A stretch of 47,514 bases of DNA from Gammaproteobacteria bacterium. GTDB lineage: Bacteria > Pseudomonadota > Gammaproteobacteria > Arenicellales > JAJDZL01. A program made the translations under genes and the position numbers. Where the stretch lies: contig JAJDXD010000072.1 of assembly GCA_022823405.1 (NCBI GenBank), positions 1-47,514 of the forward strand, given 5' to 3'. The notes beneath the pieces were generated by a model. The model did not search any database. It had not been told where the DNA came from and saw only the letters and a program-made list of their open reading frames with translations. This document shows positions 25,406 to 35,970 of this stretch, piece by piece; position 1 is the stretch's first letter; every line of letters begins with the position of its first letter.

Positions 25406-27820
25406 TCAAACTTTCAACCGCAGATTACTCGAATCATATAAACACGAGTGACAAACTTGGGCCGAATGGAATTCGCCTAAAATCCCGATTTGCAAATCGG
25501 TTCCAGTATCCGCATACTTTGAATCAAGGTACGCATATGCAATGTTCTTCTGAACCCTGAATCCATAGCCCCCCGAAGTTACAGAGCCCACGATCTGACC
25601 ATCACAAGAAACAGGATCACCTGAGTGAGCCGGAGCATGATTACAGTCCACACTCATCACTACCAGCCGCTTCTGTGTCTCCTGATTGATCACCTTGCGC
25701 AGCTTTTCCTTTCCTACAAAGTCATCCTTGTCCATTCTGACAAATCGTTCAAGCCCGGCTTCGATCGGATTGAATTCGTACAGTAGATCTGATTTCCAAT
25801 GCAAGTAGCCCTTCTCCAAGCGCATTGATTCTGCTGCATATAAGCCAAACTGCACTAGTTTCAGACGTTCGCCTGATTCAATCAGTAATTGATAGATTGA
25901 GATCAGATGCTCGTTCGGAACATGAAGTTCGTAAGCCAATTCACCTGAGTATGAGACCCGCATTGCCAACAACCTTGTTTCGCCAAAATGCACAAACCTT
26001 GCATGCATGGGTGGAAGCGTCTTGTGAGACCAATCATTCTCTGGAGATGTCGACTGCAATAACTGCCTCGATTGCGGTCCAGCTAACACCAGTGTTGTGT
26101 GAGTCTGCGTTTTTTCCACCAACTGCACCGAATTAGGGATGAACTTTTGAAGCCAATCTCGATCATGCCACTCTGCTGCTGCAGCCGACCCATACCAGTA
26201 ATGGTCCTCAGCCAATCGTGTTAGTGTTGCCTCAGTCAGAATATTTCCGCTCTCTGTGAGAAAGTAGCACAATCTCACACTCCCATCCCGCTGTGGAATC
26301 GTGCTGCATGTCATTCGGTCCAGAAACTCCCCGGCTCCTTTTCCTTGAATTTCATATCGATTGAAACCCGACACTTCCATCAACCCGACACTGCCGCAGA
26401 TACCCGCAACTTCCTGCGATACCACCTGTTGAGTCGGAGTAAATCGATAGGAATGCTGATCGACAAAGGCTGAATTGGGCTTGATGAACAATACCCGCTC
26501 CCAGCCATTGACCACACCCCATTCACAGTTTTGCTGATCAAGCACTTCATATAACGGAGTTGTACGCAACTGGCGGGCTGCTGGACGAAATTCATGCGGG
26601 AGGTGGTAATCGAATTCAAGCTGATATTCTTCAACCACCTTCTGACAAGTTGCTTCAATGCTAGCCCAACTGGTAAAGCGGCGAGGATCAAGATACCAGG
26701 CATCCCACTCACACTCACCATTCACCATGATTTGTGCCAAGATCTTTCCTAACCCACCACCTTCGCCGATCCCTGCACGCAATCCCAAGCAGGCAAAAGC
26801 GTTTGGAATACCGGGAATCGGTCCAACCAACGGTGCTCCGTCTGCGCTATAAGTAATCGGTCCGTTTACAACAGTGTGAATCCCAACTTCAGTCAGGCCG
26901 GGCAAACGTTGGAATATTCGCTCCATGTTGTCCAGACATCGGTCCAAATCTGACGGGCATAGTGACCTCGAAAAGTTGGGATCTATACCATCAATCCCAA
27001 ACAATTTACAGTCCTGTTCGTAAACACCTACCAGCAAACCAGCCTTTTCTTGTCGACTATAGAAGTTGTCTCCCGGATCTCGAATAATTGGAACGCGAAA
27101 ATCAAGAACCTCAATCTGTTCCATCGGTTCGGTCAAAAAATACATATGTTCCATCGAAACAACAGGATGACTGACACCTAGCATTGAACCAACTTCGTTG
27201 ACTCGATATCCAGAGGCATTTACAATCATCTCACAGCAAATACTACTGTTTTGGGTATGGACTATGAACTCTCCATTGCGTTTACGCGTAATCGCTTCGA
27301 CTGGATTGAATCGGTAAATTTCAGCACCTGCCTGACGAGCTCGACGTGCCAAAGCAAATACAAGTTGTGCTGGGTCGATATCGCCGTCCAATGGATCCCA
27401 CCAGGCTCCCAATAGTTCATGCGTTTGAATCAATGGGTGTCGGTTGCCCACTTCATCAGCGTCAATGAATTCCGTATCGACACCCACTCCAGCTGCCATT
27501 CCGACATAGTGCTTGTATATATCAACCTGAGTAGGCGTGTATGCCAAACGCATGCCACCAGTGATATGGTAATTGATGGGATGTTCGGGATCAGAAGCCA
27601 GTTCCCGATAAAGGTTGATTGAATGGCGTTTAAGTGCAACCATGGTCTGGTTGGAACCAAACTGGGTGACCTGAGCAGCTGCGTGCCAGGTTGATCCGGA
27701 AGTCAGTTCATCTCGTTCAACTAAAACGACATCAGACCAACCCTCTAGTGTCAGATGATAGAGTGTAGAGACTCCGCCAATGCCACCACCAATGACCACC
27801 ACCCGGGCATTGGACTTCAT
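25406..27820 (-). CDS. Dimethylglycine/sarcosine dehydrogenase-like FAD protein with GcvT folate domain (copy 2)
   Basis: An 804-residue paralogue of the protein at 1193-3628, with the same order of domains: DAO FAD domain, FAO_M, GcvT, GcvT C-terminal. It has GGGIGG at 11-16 and the covalent-flavin motif STWHAAA with His46. The GcvT region keeps SGELAYELHVP and RLEKGYLHW-type sequence. It should oxidise an N-methylated amino acid and pass the one-carbon unit to tetrahydrofolate. The two copies differ clearly along their length, so different substrates are likely. It has no ETF genes of its own and lies between pdxH and the polyamine transporter. The ATG at 27820 has only a weak ribosome site. 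Confidence 0.87.
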   Translation of the reverse strand: MKSNARVVVIGGGIGGVSTLYHLTLEGWSDVVLVERDELTSGSTWHAAAQVTQFGSNQTMVALKRHSINLYRELASDPEHPINYHITGGMRLAYTPTQVDIYKHYVGMAAGVGVDTEFIDADEVGNRHPLIQTHELLGAWWDPLDGDIDPAQLVFALARRARQAGAEIYRFNPVEAITRKRNGEFIVHTQNSSICCEMIVNASGYRVNEVGSMLGVSHPVVSMEHMYFLTEPMEQIEVLDFRVPIIRDPGDNFYSRQEKAGLLVGVYEQDCKLFGIDGIDPNFSRSLCPSDLDRCLDNMERIFQRLPGLTEVGIHTVVNGPITYSADGAPLVGPIPGIPNAFACLGLRAGIGEGGGLGKILAQIMVNGECEWDAWYLDPRRFTSWASIEATCQKVVEEYQLEFDYHLPHEFRPAARQLRTTPLYEVLDQQNCEWGVVNGWERVLFIKPNSAFVDQHSYRFTPTQQVVSQEVAGICGSVGLMEVSGFNRYEIQGKGAGEFLDRMTCSTIPQRDGSVRLCYFLTESGNILTEATLTRLAEDHYWYGSAAAAEWHDRDWLQKFIPNSVQLVEKTQTHTTLVLAGPQSRQLLQSTSPENDWSHKTLPPMHARFVHFGETRLLAMRVSYSGELAYELHVPNEHLISIYQLLIESGERLKLVQFGLYAAESMRLEKGYLHWKSDLLYEFNPIEAGLERFVRMDKDDFVGKEKLRKVINQETQKRLVVMSVDCNHAPAHSGDPVSCDGQIVGSVTSGGYGFRVQKNIAYAYLDSKYADTGTDLQIGILGEFHSAQVCHSCLYDSSNLRLKV

Positions 27821-27942
27821 TGTTTTATCAATATGTAGAAGTTAGACCGATGCACTGCGTGGCTTGTGTTGTTGAGTGGGCTGCTTAAATTTCTGCTATT
27901 GACAGATACTGTGCCGGCCGCAGCAATGTGACCATAGTGGCA

Positions 27943-28548
27943 TCAAGGTCCCAGAATCTCTTTTACCCAGTTTGAGCCTTCAAGCCTGAAACACAAACGT
28001 TCGTGAAGCCGATCTTTACGGCCCTGCCAAAATTCAATGCGATCGGCAATAATCTTGAAGCCACCCCAAAAATCGGGACGTGGAACCGGCTGCTTTTCAA
28101 ACTGTTCCTCAAGCTCGCTGAATTTTTGGGCAAGATAACGGAAACTGTCAAGCACCTCGCTCTGCGGAGAAGACCACGCTCCAATCTGACTACCCCGAGG
28201 ACGGGAAGAAAAATAAGCATCAGATTCTTCGTCAGAAACCACCTCGACTCGTCCTTCAACTCTGACTTGTCGATGCAGTCTGTCCCACCAAAGTACCGCA
28301 CTGGCGAATGGAGTGTCGCTGATTTCCTGCGCTTTTCGACTGCCATAGTTAGTGTAAAAGACAAAGCCTTCAGGGCCATGGGCTTTCAACAGCACCTGTC
28401 GAGCCGAGGGCCTGCCTCCCGGTCCGACAGTACAGACAGTCATTGCTGTCGGTTCAATAAACCCAGCAGTTTTTGCTTCGTTAAACCAACTCTCAAATAG
28501 CTCGAATGGGTCGGCATCCGGCTGAAATGAAGGTAAATCCACAGCCAA
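27943..28548 (-). CDS. pdxH: Pyridoxamine 5'-phosphate oxidase
   Basis: A 201-residue PdxH, which makes the cofactor PLP using FMN. The family pattern is clear: [28 protein letters not shown] FMN region (described by its ends), [11 protein letters not shown], then the C-terminal dimerisation part with RPDFWGGF and [14 protein letters not shown]. It lacks the N-terminal LRREY-type arm of the E. coli enzyme. A stop codon just upstream in frame forces a TTG start at 28548 or GTG at 28542. It is the last gene of a seven-gene operon, 24 bases after gabD. PLP supply suits the aminotransferase and other PLP enzymes in the window. Confidence 0.95.
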   Translation of the reverse strand: MAVDLPSFQPDADPFELFESWFNEAKTAGFIEPTAMTVCTVGPGGRPSARQVLLKAHGPEGFVFYTNYGSRKAQEISDTPFASAVLWWDRLHRQVRVEGRVEVVSDEESDAYFSSRPRGSQIGAWSSPQSEVLDSFRYLAQKFSELEEQFEKQPVPRPDFWGGFKIIADRIEFWQGRKDRLHERLCFRLEGSNWVKEILGP

Positions 28549-28572
28549 TTCAGCGCTGCACTATCGTCAATT

Positions 28573-30033
28573 CTATATACCGGCAACGCACAGGTACTTG
28601 ACCTCAACGTAGTCTTCGATTCCGTACTTTGATCCTTCGCGTCCAAATCCGGATTCTTTCATGCCGCCAAATGGCGCAACTTCTGTCGAAATGATACCCG
28701 TGTTAATCCCAACAATCCCATATTCAAGTGCTTCAGACATTCGCCAAACCCGACCAATGTCTCGGCTGTACAGATACGCTGCCAGACCGAACTCGGTTGC
28801 ATTCGCCATTTCAATGATTTCGTCTTCATTATTGAATTTGAAGAGTGGCGCCAGCGGTCCAAACGTTTCTTCATTCGAAACATCCATATTGACTTTGACG
28901 TGCTTGATCACAGTCGGCTGAAAAAAAGTGCCGCCGCGCTCATGCCGACTACCACCGACAGCAACCTCGGCACCTTTCGCTACAGCATCATTGATGTGCG
29001 CCTCAACCTTTTCCACAGCTGCCACATCAATCAACGGTCCCACCTCGGTACCTTCCTCAAGTCCATCGCCAACTTTCATTTCTCTGACTGTACTTGCGAG
29101 TTTCTCGGCAAATTCATCATAAATATCTTCGTGTGCAAAAATTCGATTGGCACAAACACAAGTCTGACCGGCATTTCGATATTTTGACTGAATTGCACCG
29201 GCAACAGCTGCATCAATATCGGCATCATCAAATACGATGAATGGAGCGTTGCCACCCAATTCCATTGAAACTTTCTTCACAGTATCAGCACACTGACGCA
29301 TTAGTACCTTGCCGATTTCTGTCGAACCGGTAAAGGACAGTTTTCGCACCTTTGAATTGGAAGTCAACTCGCCGCCAATTTGGCCCGACGAGCCTGTAAC
29401 GACGTTCAACACTCCAGCGGGTATTCCTGCACGCTCCGCCAATTCACACAGCGCGAGCGCTGAATACGGAGTACTGCTTGCAGGTTTGATTACAATCGTA
29501 CAGCCAGTCGCCAGTGCCGGACCAGCTTTGCGGGTAATCATGGCTGAAGGAAAGTTCCAGGGTGTGACTGCTGCGCAGACACCAATCGGTTCCTTGATCA
29601 CAACGATGCGCCGATCAGGCAAGTGGTGTGGGATGACATCACCATAGACGCGTCTGCCTTCTTCAGCAAACCACTCGAAAAAGGAGGCAGCGTATGCAAC
29701 CTCTCCTCTTGATTCAACCAGTGGTTTACCCTGTTCAATGGTCATCAGTTTTGCCAGATCTTCTTCGTTTTCCAGCATCAACTCAGCAAGCTTCTTCAAA
29801 CAAACTGCACGCTGCTTGGCGGTTCGCTTTCGCCAGCTCTGAAAAGCAGCTTCAGCCGCGTCAATCGCGCGTGCGGTTTCTGCTGCACCCAGTTTCGGAA
29901 CGGTGCCGATAACGCTGCCACTCGAGGGATTGGTTACGTCTAAAGTGCCACCATCATCAGCGTCTACCCATTCACCATTGATGTAGCACTGCTGACGGAA
30001 GAGCGACTGGTCTTTCAAGTGCATCTTAATCAT
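28573..30033 (-). CDS. gabD: Succinate-semialdehyde dehydrogenase / glutarate-semialdehyde dehydrogenase
   Basis: A 486-residue aldehyde dehydrogenase of the GabD/DavD group. The catalytic cysteine is Cys292 in NAGQTCVCANR and the general base is Glu258 in MELGGNAPF. The NAD(P) region reads TPWNFPSAMITRK, and FTGSTEIGK follows at about 234-242. It oxidises succinate semialdehyde to succinate or glutarate semialdehyde to glutarate. Its neighbour, 17 bases upstream, is glutaryl-CoA dehydrogenase, which favours a role in the C5 (lysine, cadaverine, 5-aminovalerate) route as well as the putrescine/GABA route. AGGAG precedes the ATG at 30033. Confidence 0.93.
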   Translation of the reverse strand: MIKMHLKDQSLFRQQCYINGEWVDADDGGTLDVTNPSSGSVIGTVPKLGAAETARAIDAAEAAFQSWRKRTAKQRAVCLKKLAELMLENEEDLAKLMTIEQGKPLVESRGEVAYAASFFEWFAEEGRRVYGDVIPHHLPDRRIVVIKEPIGVCAAVTPWNFPSAMITRKAGPALATGCTIVIKPASSTPYSALALCELAERAGIPAGVLNVVTGSSGQIGGELTSNSKVRKLSFTGSTEIGKVLMRQCADTVKKVSMELGGNAPFIVFDDADIDAAVAGAIQSKYRNAGQTCVCANRIFAHEDIYDEFAEKLASTVREMKVGDGLEEGTEVGPLIDVAAVEKVEAHINDAVAKGAEVAVGGSRHERGGTFFQPTVIKHVKVNMDVSNEETFGPLAPLFKFNNEDEIIEMANATEFGLAAYLYSRDIGRVWRMSEALEYGIVGINTGIISTEVAPFGGMKESGFGREGSKYGIEDYVEVKYLCVAGI

Positions 30034-30050
30034 GATTTAAACTCCTAAAT

Positions 30051-31235
30051 TCAGTTGAAAGCAGGGATTCCAGTTTGTGACCTTCCCAGAATCAATGCGT
30101 GAATATCGTGTGTACCTTCATAGGTGTTGACTGCTTCCAGATTCATGCAGTGCCGAATGACATGAAATTCGTCATTGACGCCATTGCCACCGTGAATATC
30201 GCGTGCCATACGGGCGATTTCAAGTGCCTTACCGGCGTTATTGCGTTTCATCAGACTAATCAGTTCATGGGGTGCTCTGTCTGAATCCATCATTCTGCCC
30301 ATTCTGAGAGAACCCTGCAAGCCCAATGCAATTTCGGTCTGCATATCAGCCAGTTTCTTCTGCACCAGTTGAGTGGCAGCAATTGGACGTCCAAACTGAA
30401 TACGATTCATCGCATAGTCCAGCGCCGAATGCCAGCAGAACTCTGCAGCGCCCATTGCGCCCCAACTGATTCCGTAGCGAGCCATCGTTAAACAAGAGAA
30501 CGGTCCTTTGAGACCGAATGCATCAGGCAGAATCATGTTGTCGGAAACAAATACATCGTTCATGACAATGCTGCCCGTTGTTGAAGCCCTTAACGAAAAC
30601 TTCCCTTCAATTGTGGGAGTCTGCAGTCCATCAGCACCCCTTTCAATTAAAAATCCTCGAATGACACCATCATCATCCTTGGCCCAAACCAGAAGTAAAT
30701 CCGCCACGGGTGAATTGGAAATCCATGTCTTCTCACCATTCAGTCGATAACCGTCTGCAACCTTCTGGGCTCGTGCCGTCATACTGCCCGGGTCAGAACC
30801 ATGATTGGGTTCTGTCAACCCAAAACATCCAATCATTTGACCACTCGCGAGTTCTGGCAAAAAGCGATTCCGCTGCTCATTGCTTCCAAATCGAAAGATA
30901 GGATACATAACGAGCGAAGATTGCACGCTCATGAAAGATCGATAACCACTATCGACCCGCTCAATTTCTCTTGCAATCAGTCCGTAGCTAACGTAATTCA
31001 AACCTGCGCAACCATAGCCATCAATTGTTGGACCGAGTAAACCGAGTTCGCCCATCTCCCGTGCGATTGCAGGGTCAAAGATCTCCTCTCTATTGGCCTT
31101 CACAATTCGTGGCATCAGATTTTCTTCCGCGTACCGACGAACGGTCTCCTGAATCATACGCTCAGACTCGTCGAGTTGCTCATTGAGCACAAACGGGTCA
31201 AACCAGGCAAACTGATTGGGTGATTCTCTTAGCAC
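30051..31235 (-). CDS. gcdH: Glutaryl-CoA dehydrogenase
   Basis: A 394-residue acyl-CoA dehydrogenase of the glutaryl-CoA group, which oxidises and decarboxylates glutaryl-CoA to crotonyl-CoA. Diagnostic are the N-terminus [20 protein letters not shown] (shown by its ends), the [15 protein letters not shown] flavin region and the catalytic base Glu373 in [16 protein letters not shown]. The start is a GTG at 31235 with GGAGG well placed upstream. It is 12 bases after the large oxidoreductase gene. Electrons pass to ETF, and etfBA lies elsewhere in the window. No glutarate CoA-transferase is present here, so that step would be encoded elsewhere. Confidence 0.95.
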   Translation of the reverse strand: MLRESPNQFAWFDPFVLNEQLDESERMIQETVRRYAEENLMPRIVKANREEIFDPAIAREMGELGLLGPTIDGYGCAGLNYVSYGLIAREIERVDSGYRSFMSVQSSLVMYPIFRFGSNEQRNRFLPELASGQMIGCFGLTEPNHGSDPGSMTARAQKVADGYRLNGEKTWISNSPVADLLLVWAKDDDGVIRGFLIERGADGLQTPTIEGKFSLRASTTGSIVMNDVFVSDNMILPDAFGLKGPFSCLTMARYGISWGAMGAAEFCWHSALDYAMNRIQFGRPIAATQLVQKKLADMQTEIALGLQGSLRMGRMMDSDRAPHELISLMKRNNAGKALEIARMARDIHGGNGVNDEFHVIRHCMNLEAVNTYEGTHDIHALILGRSQTGIPAFN

Positions 31236-31247
31236 AATAAACGCCTC

Positions 31248-34200
31248 CTAAGCAGCTTGCGGTGTAGTTTCTGGCTGACGCCAGGCTCTCAACAGATCAT
31301 CAACATTGGATTGAATTTCTTCAACGTGTTGGCGCTTGATATGACCGTATCCTCGAATGAACTCAGGATAACTCGCAAGTTCAATAGCCAAGCGATGATT
31401 ATCAGCCGTTAGCCCCGACATGATCTCATTCACAATCTGCTCATATTGAATTATCAACTTTCTTTCCATTCGACGGTCGTCGGAGCGGCCAAACGGATCA
31501 AACAGCGTACCACGCAAAAACTTGAATTTTGCAAGCAACGACAATATTCGCTCCATCCATGGCCCGAATGTCGTTTTGACCGGTAAACCGGTTACATTAT
31601 CTTTTTTACCGATGATCGGCGGTGCCATATGAAATCTGATCTGATAATCTCCCTCAAACTGTTGTTCTAACTGCTTTCTGAAATCTGCCTCACTAAAGAG
31701 CCTGGCAACCTCGTATTCATCTTTGTAAGCCAGCAATTTGAAATAATATCGAGCTACTGCCTCTGCAAAGCCCTGCATTCCGGGCGCTTTGGATTCCTCA
31801 ACCTGAAGGGATTGTTGCACAAGTTTCCGATATCGGTCTGCATAAGCATTATTCTGATATCGGACAAGCAGTTTAGTTCGAAGTTCTATACCCTCATTCA
31901 ACGTAAGATTTTCTGTTGATTTGGATTCATCAACGGGTGTGAATGCACTCCTTACCTCTCGATCAATCGCAGCTTGATCGACTGCATACTGTCGGCCTCG
32001 GTGTAGCGCTTGCTTATTCATCTCGACTGAGCGCGCATTCAGCTCGATGGCCCGTTCAATTGCTTCGAGAGAGATTGGCAAATAGCCCTTCTGCAATGCA
32101 ATACCGATCATAAAGAAATTGGCAGCAATCGTGTCACCAAACAAATGCTCTGCATAATGATTTGAATTGACAAAGGTAAGCTGATTCGCATTGACTGAAT
32201 TTTCAATGACTGACTGTAGTTCTGAACCAGGGAATTTCAGATCACTGATTCGGGTGAAATCGCCGGACATCATTTTGTAGTTATTTACAACGGCCCGCGT
32301 ACGCTGCGGATCTGCTGTCAATAAAACCTTGTCTGAAGCAGAAACTACAAGGTCACCGCCAATAATTAGGTCCGCACCGCCATTGGCTACATGCATCGAA
32401 GAGATATCATCAGGGCTCTGTGCAATGATGAGGTTGCTGAGGACGGAGCCCCCTTTTTGAGCAAGCCCGGTCATGTCGAGCACAGAACAGCCCAGTTCAT
32501 CGAGGTGAGCAGCCATACCCAGAATTGCGCTCAGCGTAATCACTCCCGTCCCCCCAACTCCTGTGACAACTATGCAATACTCCTTGTCAATTGATGCTAC
32601 CTTCGGCAGTGGCAATTGATGGGGATCAAAGCTTGGGGCGTTTTGCGCCTTGACAGGTTTCCGAGGTGCACCTCCTATGACCGAAACAAAACTTGGGCAA
32701 AAACCGTCAATACAGGTATAGTCTTTGTTGCAGGATGACTGATCAATCCGCCGCTTACGGCCAAATTCCGTTTCGTGCGGCAAAATGGCAACACAGTTTG
32801 ACTGAATTCCACAATCACCGCAGCCTTCACATACCCCCGTGTTGATAAACACCCGCTTGGCCGGGTCGGGATATTGTCCCCGCTTTCTTCGACGACGTTT
32901 TTCAGCTGCGCAGGTCTGATCGTAAATAATTGCCGTTACACCCTCCATATCCCGGAGTTGTCGTTGAATTGAGTCAAGTTCATGCCGGTCGGCAACTTTT
33001 ACACTTTGTGGCAGCTTGTTTTTTGAACGACAGGCATCGACATCATCGGTTACAACCGTGACTTTAGCGACACCTTCAGCCAAAAGCTGATGGGCTACCT
33101 GAGAGACCGACAAGGGACCGTCAAAAGGCTGACCACCAGTCATGGCAACTGCATCGTTATAGAGCACTTTGAATGTCATGGTCGTCTTTGCGGCAACTGC
33201 AGCACGTATGGCCAATAGACCGGAATGCAGATAGGTACCGTCCCCTACGTTCTGAAAGATATGCGATCTATTGCTGAAAAGGCTTTCTCCAATCCAACTC
33301 GCACCTTCACCACCCATCTGGGTGAAACGTGCTGTTGATCGATCCATCCACTGCACCATGTAGTGGCATCCAATTCCAGCTAACGCCACACTGCCTTCCG
33401 GTACTTTTGTTGATGTATTGTGTGGACAGCCCGCACAAAAGTATGGCATTCGTTGGATTGGTGCAAGTTCGGTATCTTTTTCCGACAGAACCTTAACTTG
33501 ATTCACGCGGCTTGACAACTCTTCGGATTGAATCAGTTGAAGAATCTGTTCACCAATGACAGTTGCTATCTGCATAGCGTTCAATCGAGCTGTTGAAGGT
33601 AGGAGAATTTCCCCATTCTGGTCTCGTTTGCCAACCACCACTGGCACAGATTCTTGACCATAAAGCAGCGTTTTAATTTGATCTTCGATCAGTGCTCTTT
33701 TTTCTTCAACAACAATAATTTTCTGAAGATTCCTGCAAAATCGGTTTAAACCGGTTCTCTCAAGAGGCCAACTCAACGCGACCTTGTAGAGCCGTATGCC
33801 CAACTTGTCTGTCATATTGCGATCTAGCCCCAGCTCTGTTAAAGCACGTCTAACATCAGAGTAGGATTTTCCGGTCGTTACAATTCCGATCTTGGCATCT
33901 GGGGGATCGTAGATCAAACGATCAAGACTGTTCTCTCGCCAGAAAGCGTGCACTGCTGGAAGCTTATGTTCGTGAAGGCGCTGCTCCTGCTGCAAAGGCG
34001 TATCAGGCCAGCGTATATTCAGACCACCTGGCGGTTGCAGAAAATCTTCAGGTATCACAAAGGAATCTGGAGCAGAGGCAAGCTCAATTGAAGCAGTTGC
34101 TTCAACTGTATCGTGCACACATTTGAGCCCGATCCAGCAGCCTGAAAACCGCGAAAGTGCCCAGCCCATCAGTCCAAAATCCAGGATGTCCTGGACATTG

Positions 34201-34718
34201 GATGGATTGAGGATCGGCATCATGGCATCGACCAGGGCGAACTCACTCTGATGTGCTGTAGTCGAAGATTCACAGGCGTGATCATCCCCCATGGCAGCAA
34301 GTACACCGCCATGTCTTGAAGTACCGGCTAAATTGGCATGTCGAAACGCATCGCCGGAACGGTCGACACCAGGACCCTTGCCATACCAGATTCCGAAGAC
34401 ACCATCGTATTTTCCCTGCCCGTCCAGTTCTGCCTGTTGTGTACCCCAAAGCGCTGTCGCAGCGAGGTCTTCATTAATTGCAGGTTGAAAAACGATGTTG
34501 TGAGGCGCCAGAAATTCCTGAGCCTGCCAAAATTGAATGTCGAGAGCACCGAGTGGGGAACCACGATAGCCGGTAATATAGGCCGCAGTTTTGAGACCCG
34601 CTAGGCGGTCCCGTTGCGATTGTAGCATTGGCAAACGCACCAGAGCCTGAATTCCGGTCATGAAGACTCGACCGGACTGTCTGGTGTACTTATCGTTGAG
34701 TGAAACTTCCGTCAGCAT
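31248..34718 (-). CDS. Indolepyruvate ferredoxin oxidoreductase-type 2-oxoacid oxidoreductase (fused, 1156 aa)
   Basis: A very long fused 2-oxoacid oxidoreductase. The N-terminal pyrimidine-binding domain contains AAYITGYRGSPLGALD, followed by a TPP domain (GDGTYLHSGLLAIRAA). A [4Fe-4S] segment with CEGCGDCGIQSNC and further cysteines in CNKDYTC and DGFCPSF lies at about 640-700. The gamma-type domain (VVTGVGGTGVITLSAILG) is at about 735-920, with a C-terminal extension of roughly 230 residues. This is the proteobacterial one-chain form of IorA/IorB, which decarboxylates aryl- or branched-chain 2-oxoacids to acyl-CoA. The ATG at 34718 was chosen over an adjoining TTG. Its place before an acyl-CoA dehydrogenase pair suggests that it feeds acyl-CoA to them. 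Confidence 0.92.
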   Translation of the reverse strand: MLTEVSLNDKYTRQSGRVFMTGIQALVRLPMLQSQRDRLAGLKTAAYITGYRGSPLGALDIQFWQAQEFLAPHNIVFQPAINEDLAATALWGTQQAELDGQGKYDGVFGIWYGKGPGVDRSGDAFRHANLAGTSRHGGVLAAMGDDHACESSTTAHQSEFALVDAMMPILNPSNVQDILDFGLMGWALSRFSGCWIGLKCVHDTVEATASIELASAPDSFVIPEDFLQPPGGLNIRWPDTPLQQEQRLHEHKLPAVHAFWRENSLDRLIYDPPDAKIGIVTTGKSYSDVRRALTELGLDRNMTDKLGIRLYKVALSWPLERTGLNRFCRNLQKIIVVEEKRALIEDQIKTLLYGQESVPVVVGKRDQNGEILLPSTARLNAMQIATVIGEQILQLIQSEELSSRVNQVKVLSEKDTELAPIQRMPYFCAGCPHNTSTKVPEGSVALAGIGCHYMVQWMDRSTARFTQMGGEGASWIGESLFSNRSHIFQNVGDGTYLHSGLLAIRAAVAAKTTMTFKVLYNDAVAMTGGQPFDGPLSVSQVAHQLLAEGVAKVTVVTDDVDACRSKNKLPQSVKVADRHELDSIQRQLRDMEGVTAIIYDQTCAAEKRRRRKRGQYPDPAKRVFINTGVCEGCGDCGIQSNCVAILPHETEFGRKRRIDQSSCNKDYTCIDGFCPSFVSVIGGAPRKPVKAQNAPSFDPHQLPLPKVASIDKEYCIVVTGVGGTGVITLSAILGMAAHLDELGCSVLDMTGLAQKGGSVLSNLIIAQSPDDISSMHVANGGADLIIGGDLVVSASDKVLLTADPQRTRAVVNNYKMMSGDFTRISDLKFPGSELQSVIENSVNANQLTFVNSNHYAEHLFGDTIAANFFMIGIALQKGYLPISLEAIERAIELNARSVEMNKQALHRGRQYAVDQAAIDREVRSAFTPVDESKSTENLTLNEGIELRTKLLVRYQNNAYADRYRKLVQQSLQVEESKAPGMQGFAEAVARYYFKLLAYKDEYEVARLFSEADFRKQLEQQFEGDYQIRFHMAPPIIGKKDNVTGLPVKTTFGPWMERILSLLAKFKFLRGTLFDPFGRSDDRRMERKLIIQYEQIVNEIMSGLTADNHRLAIELASYPEFIRGYGHIKRQHVEEIQSNVDDLLRAWRQPETTPQAA

Positions 34719-34752
34719 CAACTAGAGATTCCCGAGACGCAGTCGCCTGAAA

Positions 34753-35955
34753 TCAAACGCCCCACTTGAAAAATTCGTCGCCTTCCTTCATGTAAAACTT
34801 GGAGAGGACCATCTTGTGAACTTCTGATGCACCATCAACCAACCTCGCCTGTCGCTGATAGCGATAAATCCATTCCAGAATCGTATCTTTTGAATACCCG
34901 CGGGCACCAAGCATCTGGATTGCAGTGTCAACTACATGGTGCAGTGTATCCGCCACCCTGATTTTGGCAATGGACACCTCTTTACGGGCAAAGTCTCCTT
35001 GGGCCAGTTTCCACGCAGCATGCATGGTTAGAAGACGCCCTAGGTGAATTTGTGCAGCTGCCTCGCCTAGCATCCACTGCACGCCTTCATGTTCGCTCAA
35101 TGTCGTACCAAATGCTTTCCGGTCGCGAGCGTACTCGCTGGCAATTTCAAGACAGCGACGGCATAGACCCAACCATCGCATGCAATGAGTCAGGCGTGCA
35201 GTGCCAAGTCGCATCTGCACAACTTTCATACCATCGCCAATACCAAGCAACCGGTTTTCATCTGGAATTTCGAGCCCGTGAAACTTCAGTTCACAGTGCC
35301 CACCATGCTCCTCTGGCCCCATAATCGGCACCCGCCTGACCAGTTCCCAACCCGGATCATCACGATCGAACATAAACGCTGTCAATCCTTTACGAGGATG
35401 ATCTGAGGTTCGAGCAAGCAGAATGAAGTGCTGAGCCACGCCAGCACCAGTAATGAACCATTTGTGCCCGTGAACGACCCACTTATCGCCCGACTTTTCA
35501 GCTTTAGTGAGCATCATACCGAGCGGATCTGATCCAGAGCCTGGCGCGGGCTCAGTCATCGCCAGTGCTGATCGCACCTTGCCATCAACAATAGGCTGCA
35601 GCCAGCGTTCTTTCTGAGCCGGAGTCCCGATACGTTCAAGCACAAACATATTCCCGTCGTCCGGAGCGGCACTGTTGAACACAACTGGACCGAAAATAGA
35701 GCGACCCATTTCTTCATAACAGGCAGCCATTCCTACCGTATCTAGACCTGCTCCACCTCTCTCTTTCGGCATCTGAAGGCACCACAACCCTTCCGCTCGT
35801 GCCTGCTCTCTCAATGGAAGAAAGTACTTGTCTGCGATGTTTTCGCCCTCGTCATAAGCATCCGGCTTGGATTCGACGGGAATGATATGTGTATTAACAA
35901 AGTCACGAATTCGCTTTTGGTAATCCTGAACAGTACTGTCAAGTGTATAGTCCAT
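34753..35955 (-). CDS. Acyl-CoA dehydrogenase family protein (ACAD10/11-like)
   Basis: A 400-residue acyl-CoA dehydrogenase with the three-part fold: helical N-terminal part, middle beta domain with LAMTEPAPGSGSDP and KWFITGAG, and a C-terminal helical part with RKAFGTTLSEHEGVQ and QMLGARGYSKDT. The end LVDGASEVHKMVLSKFY resembles ACAD10/11-type enzymes rather than short-chain dehydrogenases. It uses FAD and would pass electrons to ETF. It lies between an SDR gene and the 2-oxoacid oxidoreductase gene, 15 and 34 bases away, in the same operon. The substrate is unknown; products of the large oxidoreductase or a branched-chain acyl-CoA are possible. Confidence 0.9.
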   Translation of the reverse strand: MDYTLDSTVQDYQKRIRDFVNTHIIPVESKPDAYDEGENIADKYFLPLREQARAEGLWCLQMPKERGGAGLDTVGMAACYEEMGRSIFGPVVFNSAAPDDGNMFVLERIGTPAQKERWLQPIVDGKVRSALAMTEPAPGSGSDPLGMMLTKAEKSGDKWVVHGHKWFITGAGVAQHFILLARTSDHPRKGLTAFMFDRDDPGWELVRRVPIMGPEEHGGHCELKFHGLEIPDENRLLGIGDGMKVVQMRLGTARLTHCMRWLGLCRRCLEIASEYARDRKAFGTTLSEHEGVQWMLGEAAAQIHLGRLLTMHAAWKLAQGDFARKEVSIAKIRVADTLHHVVDTAIQMLGARGYSKDTILEWIYRYQRQARLVDGASEVHKMVLSKFYMKEGDEFFKWGV

Positions 35956-35970
35956 TTCTGAGTCCCTGAA

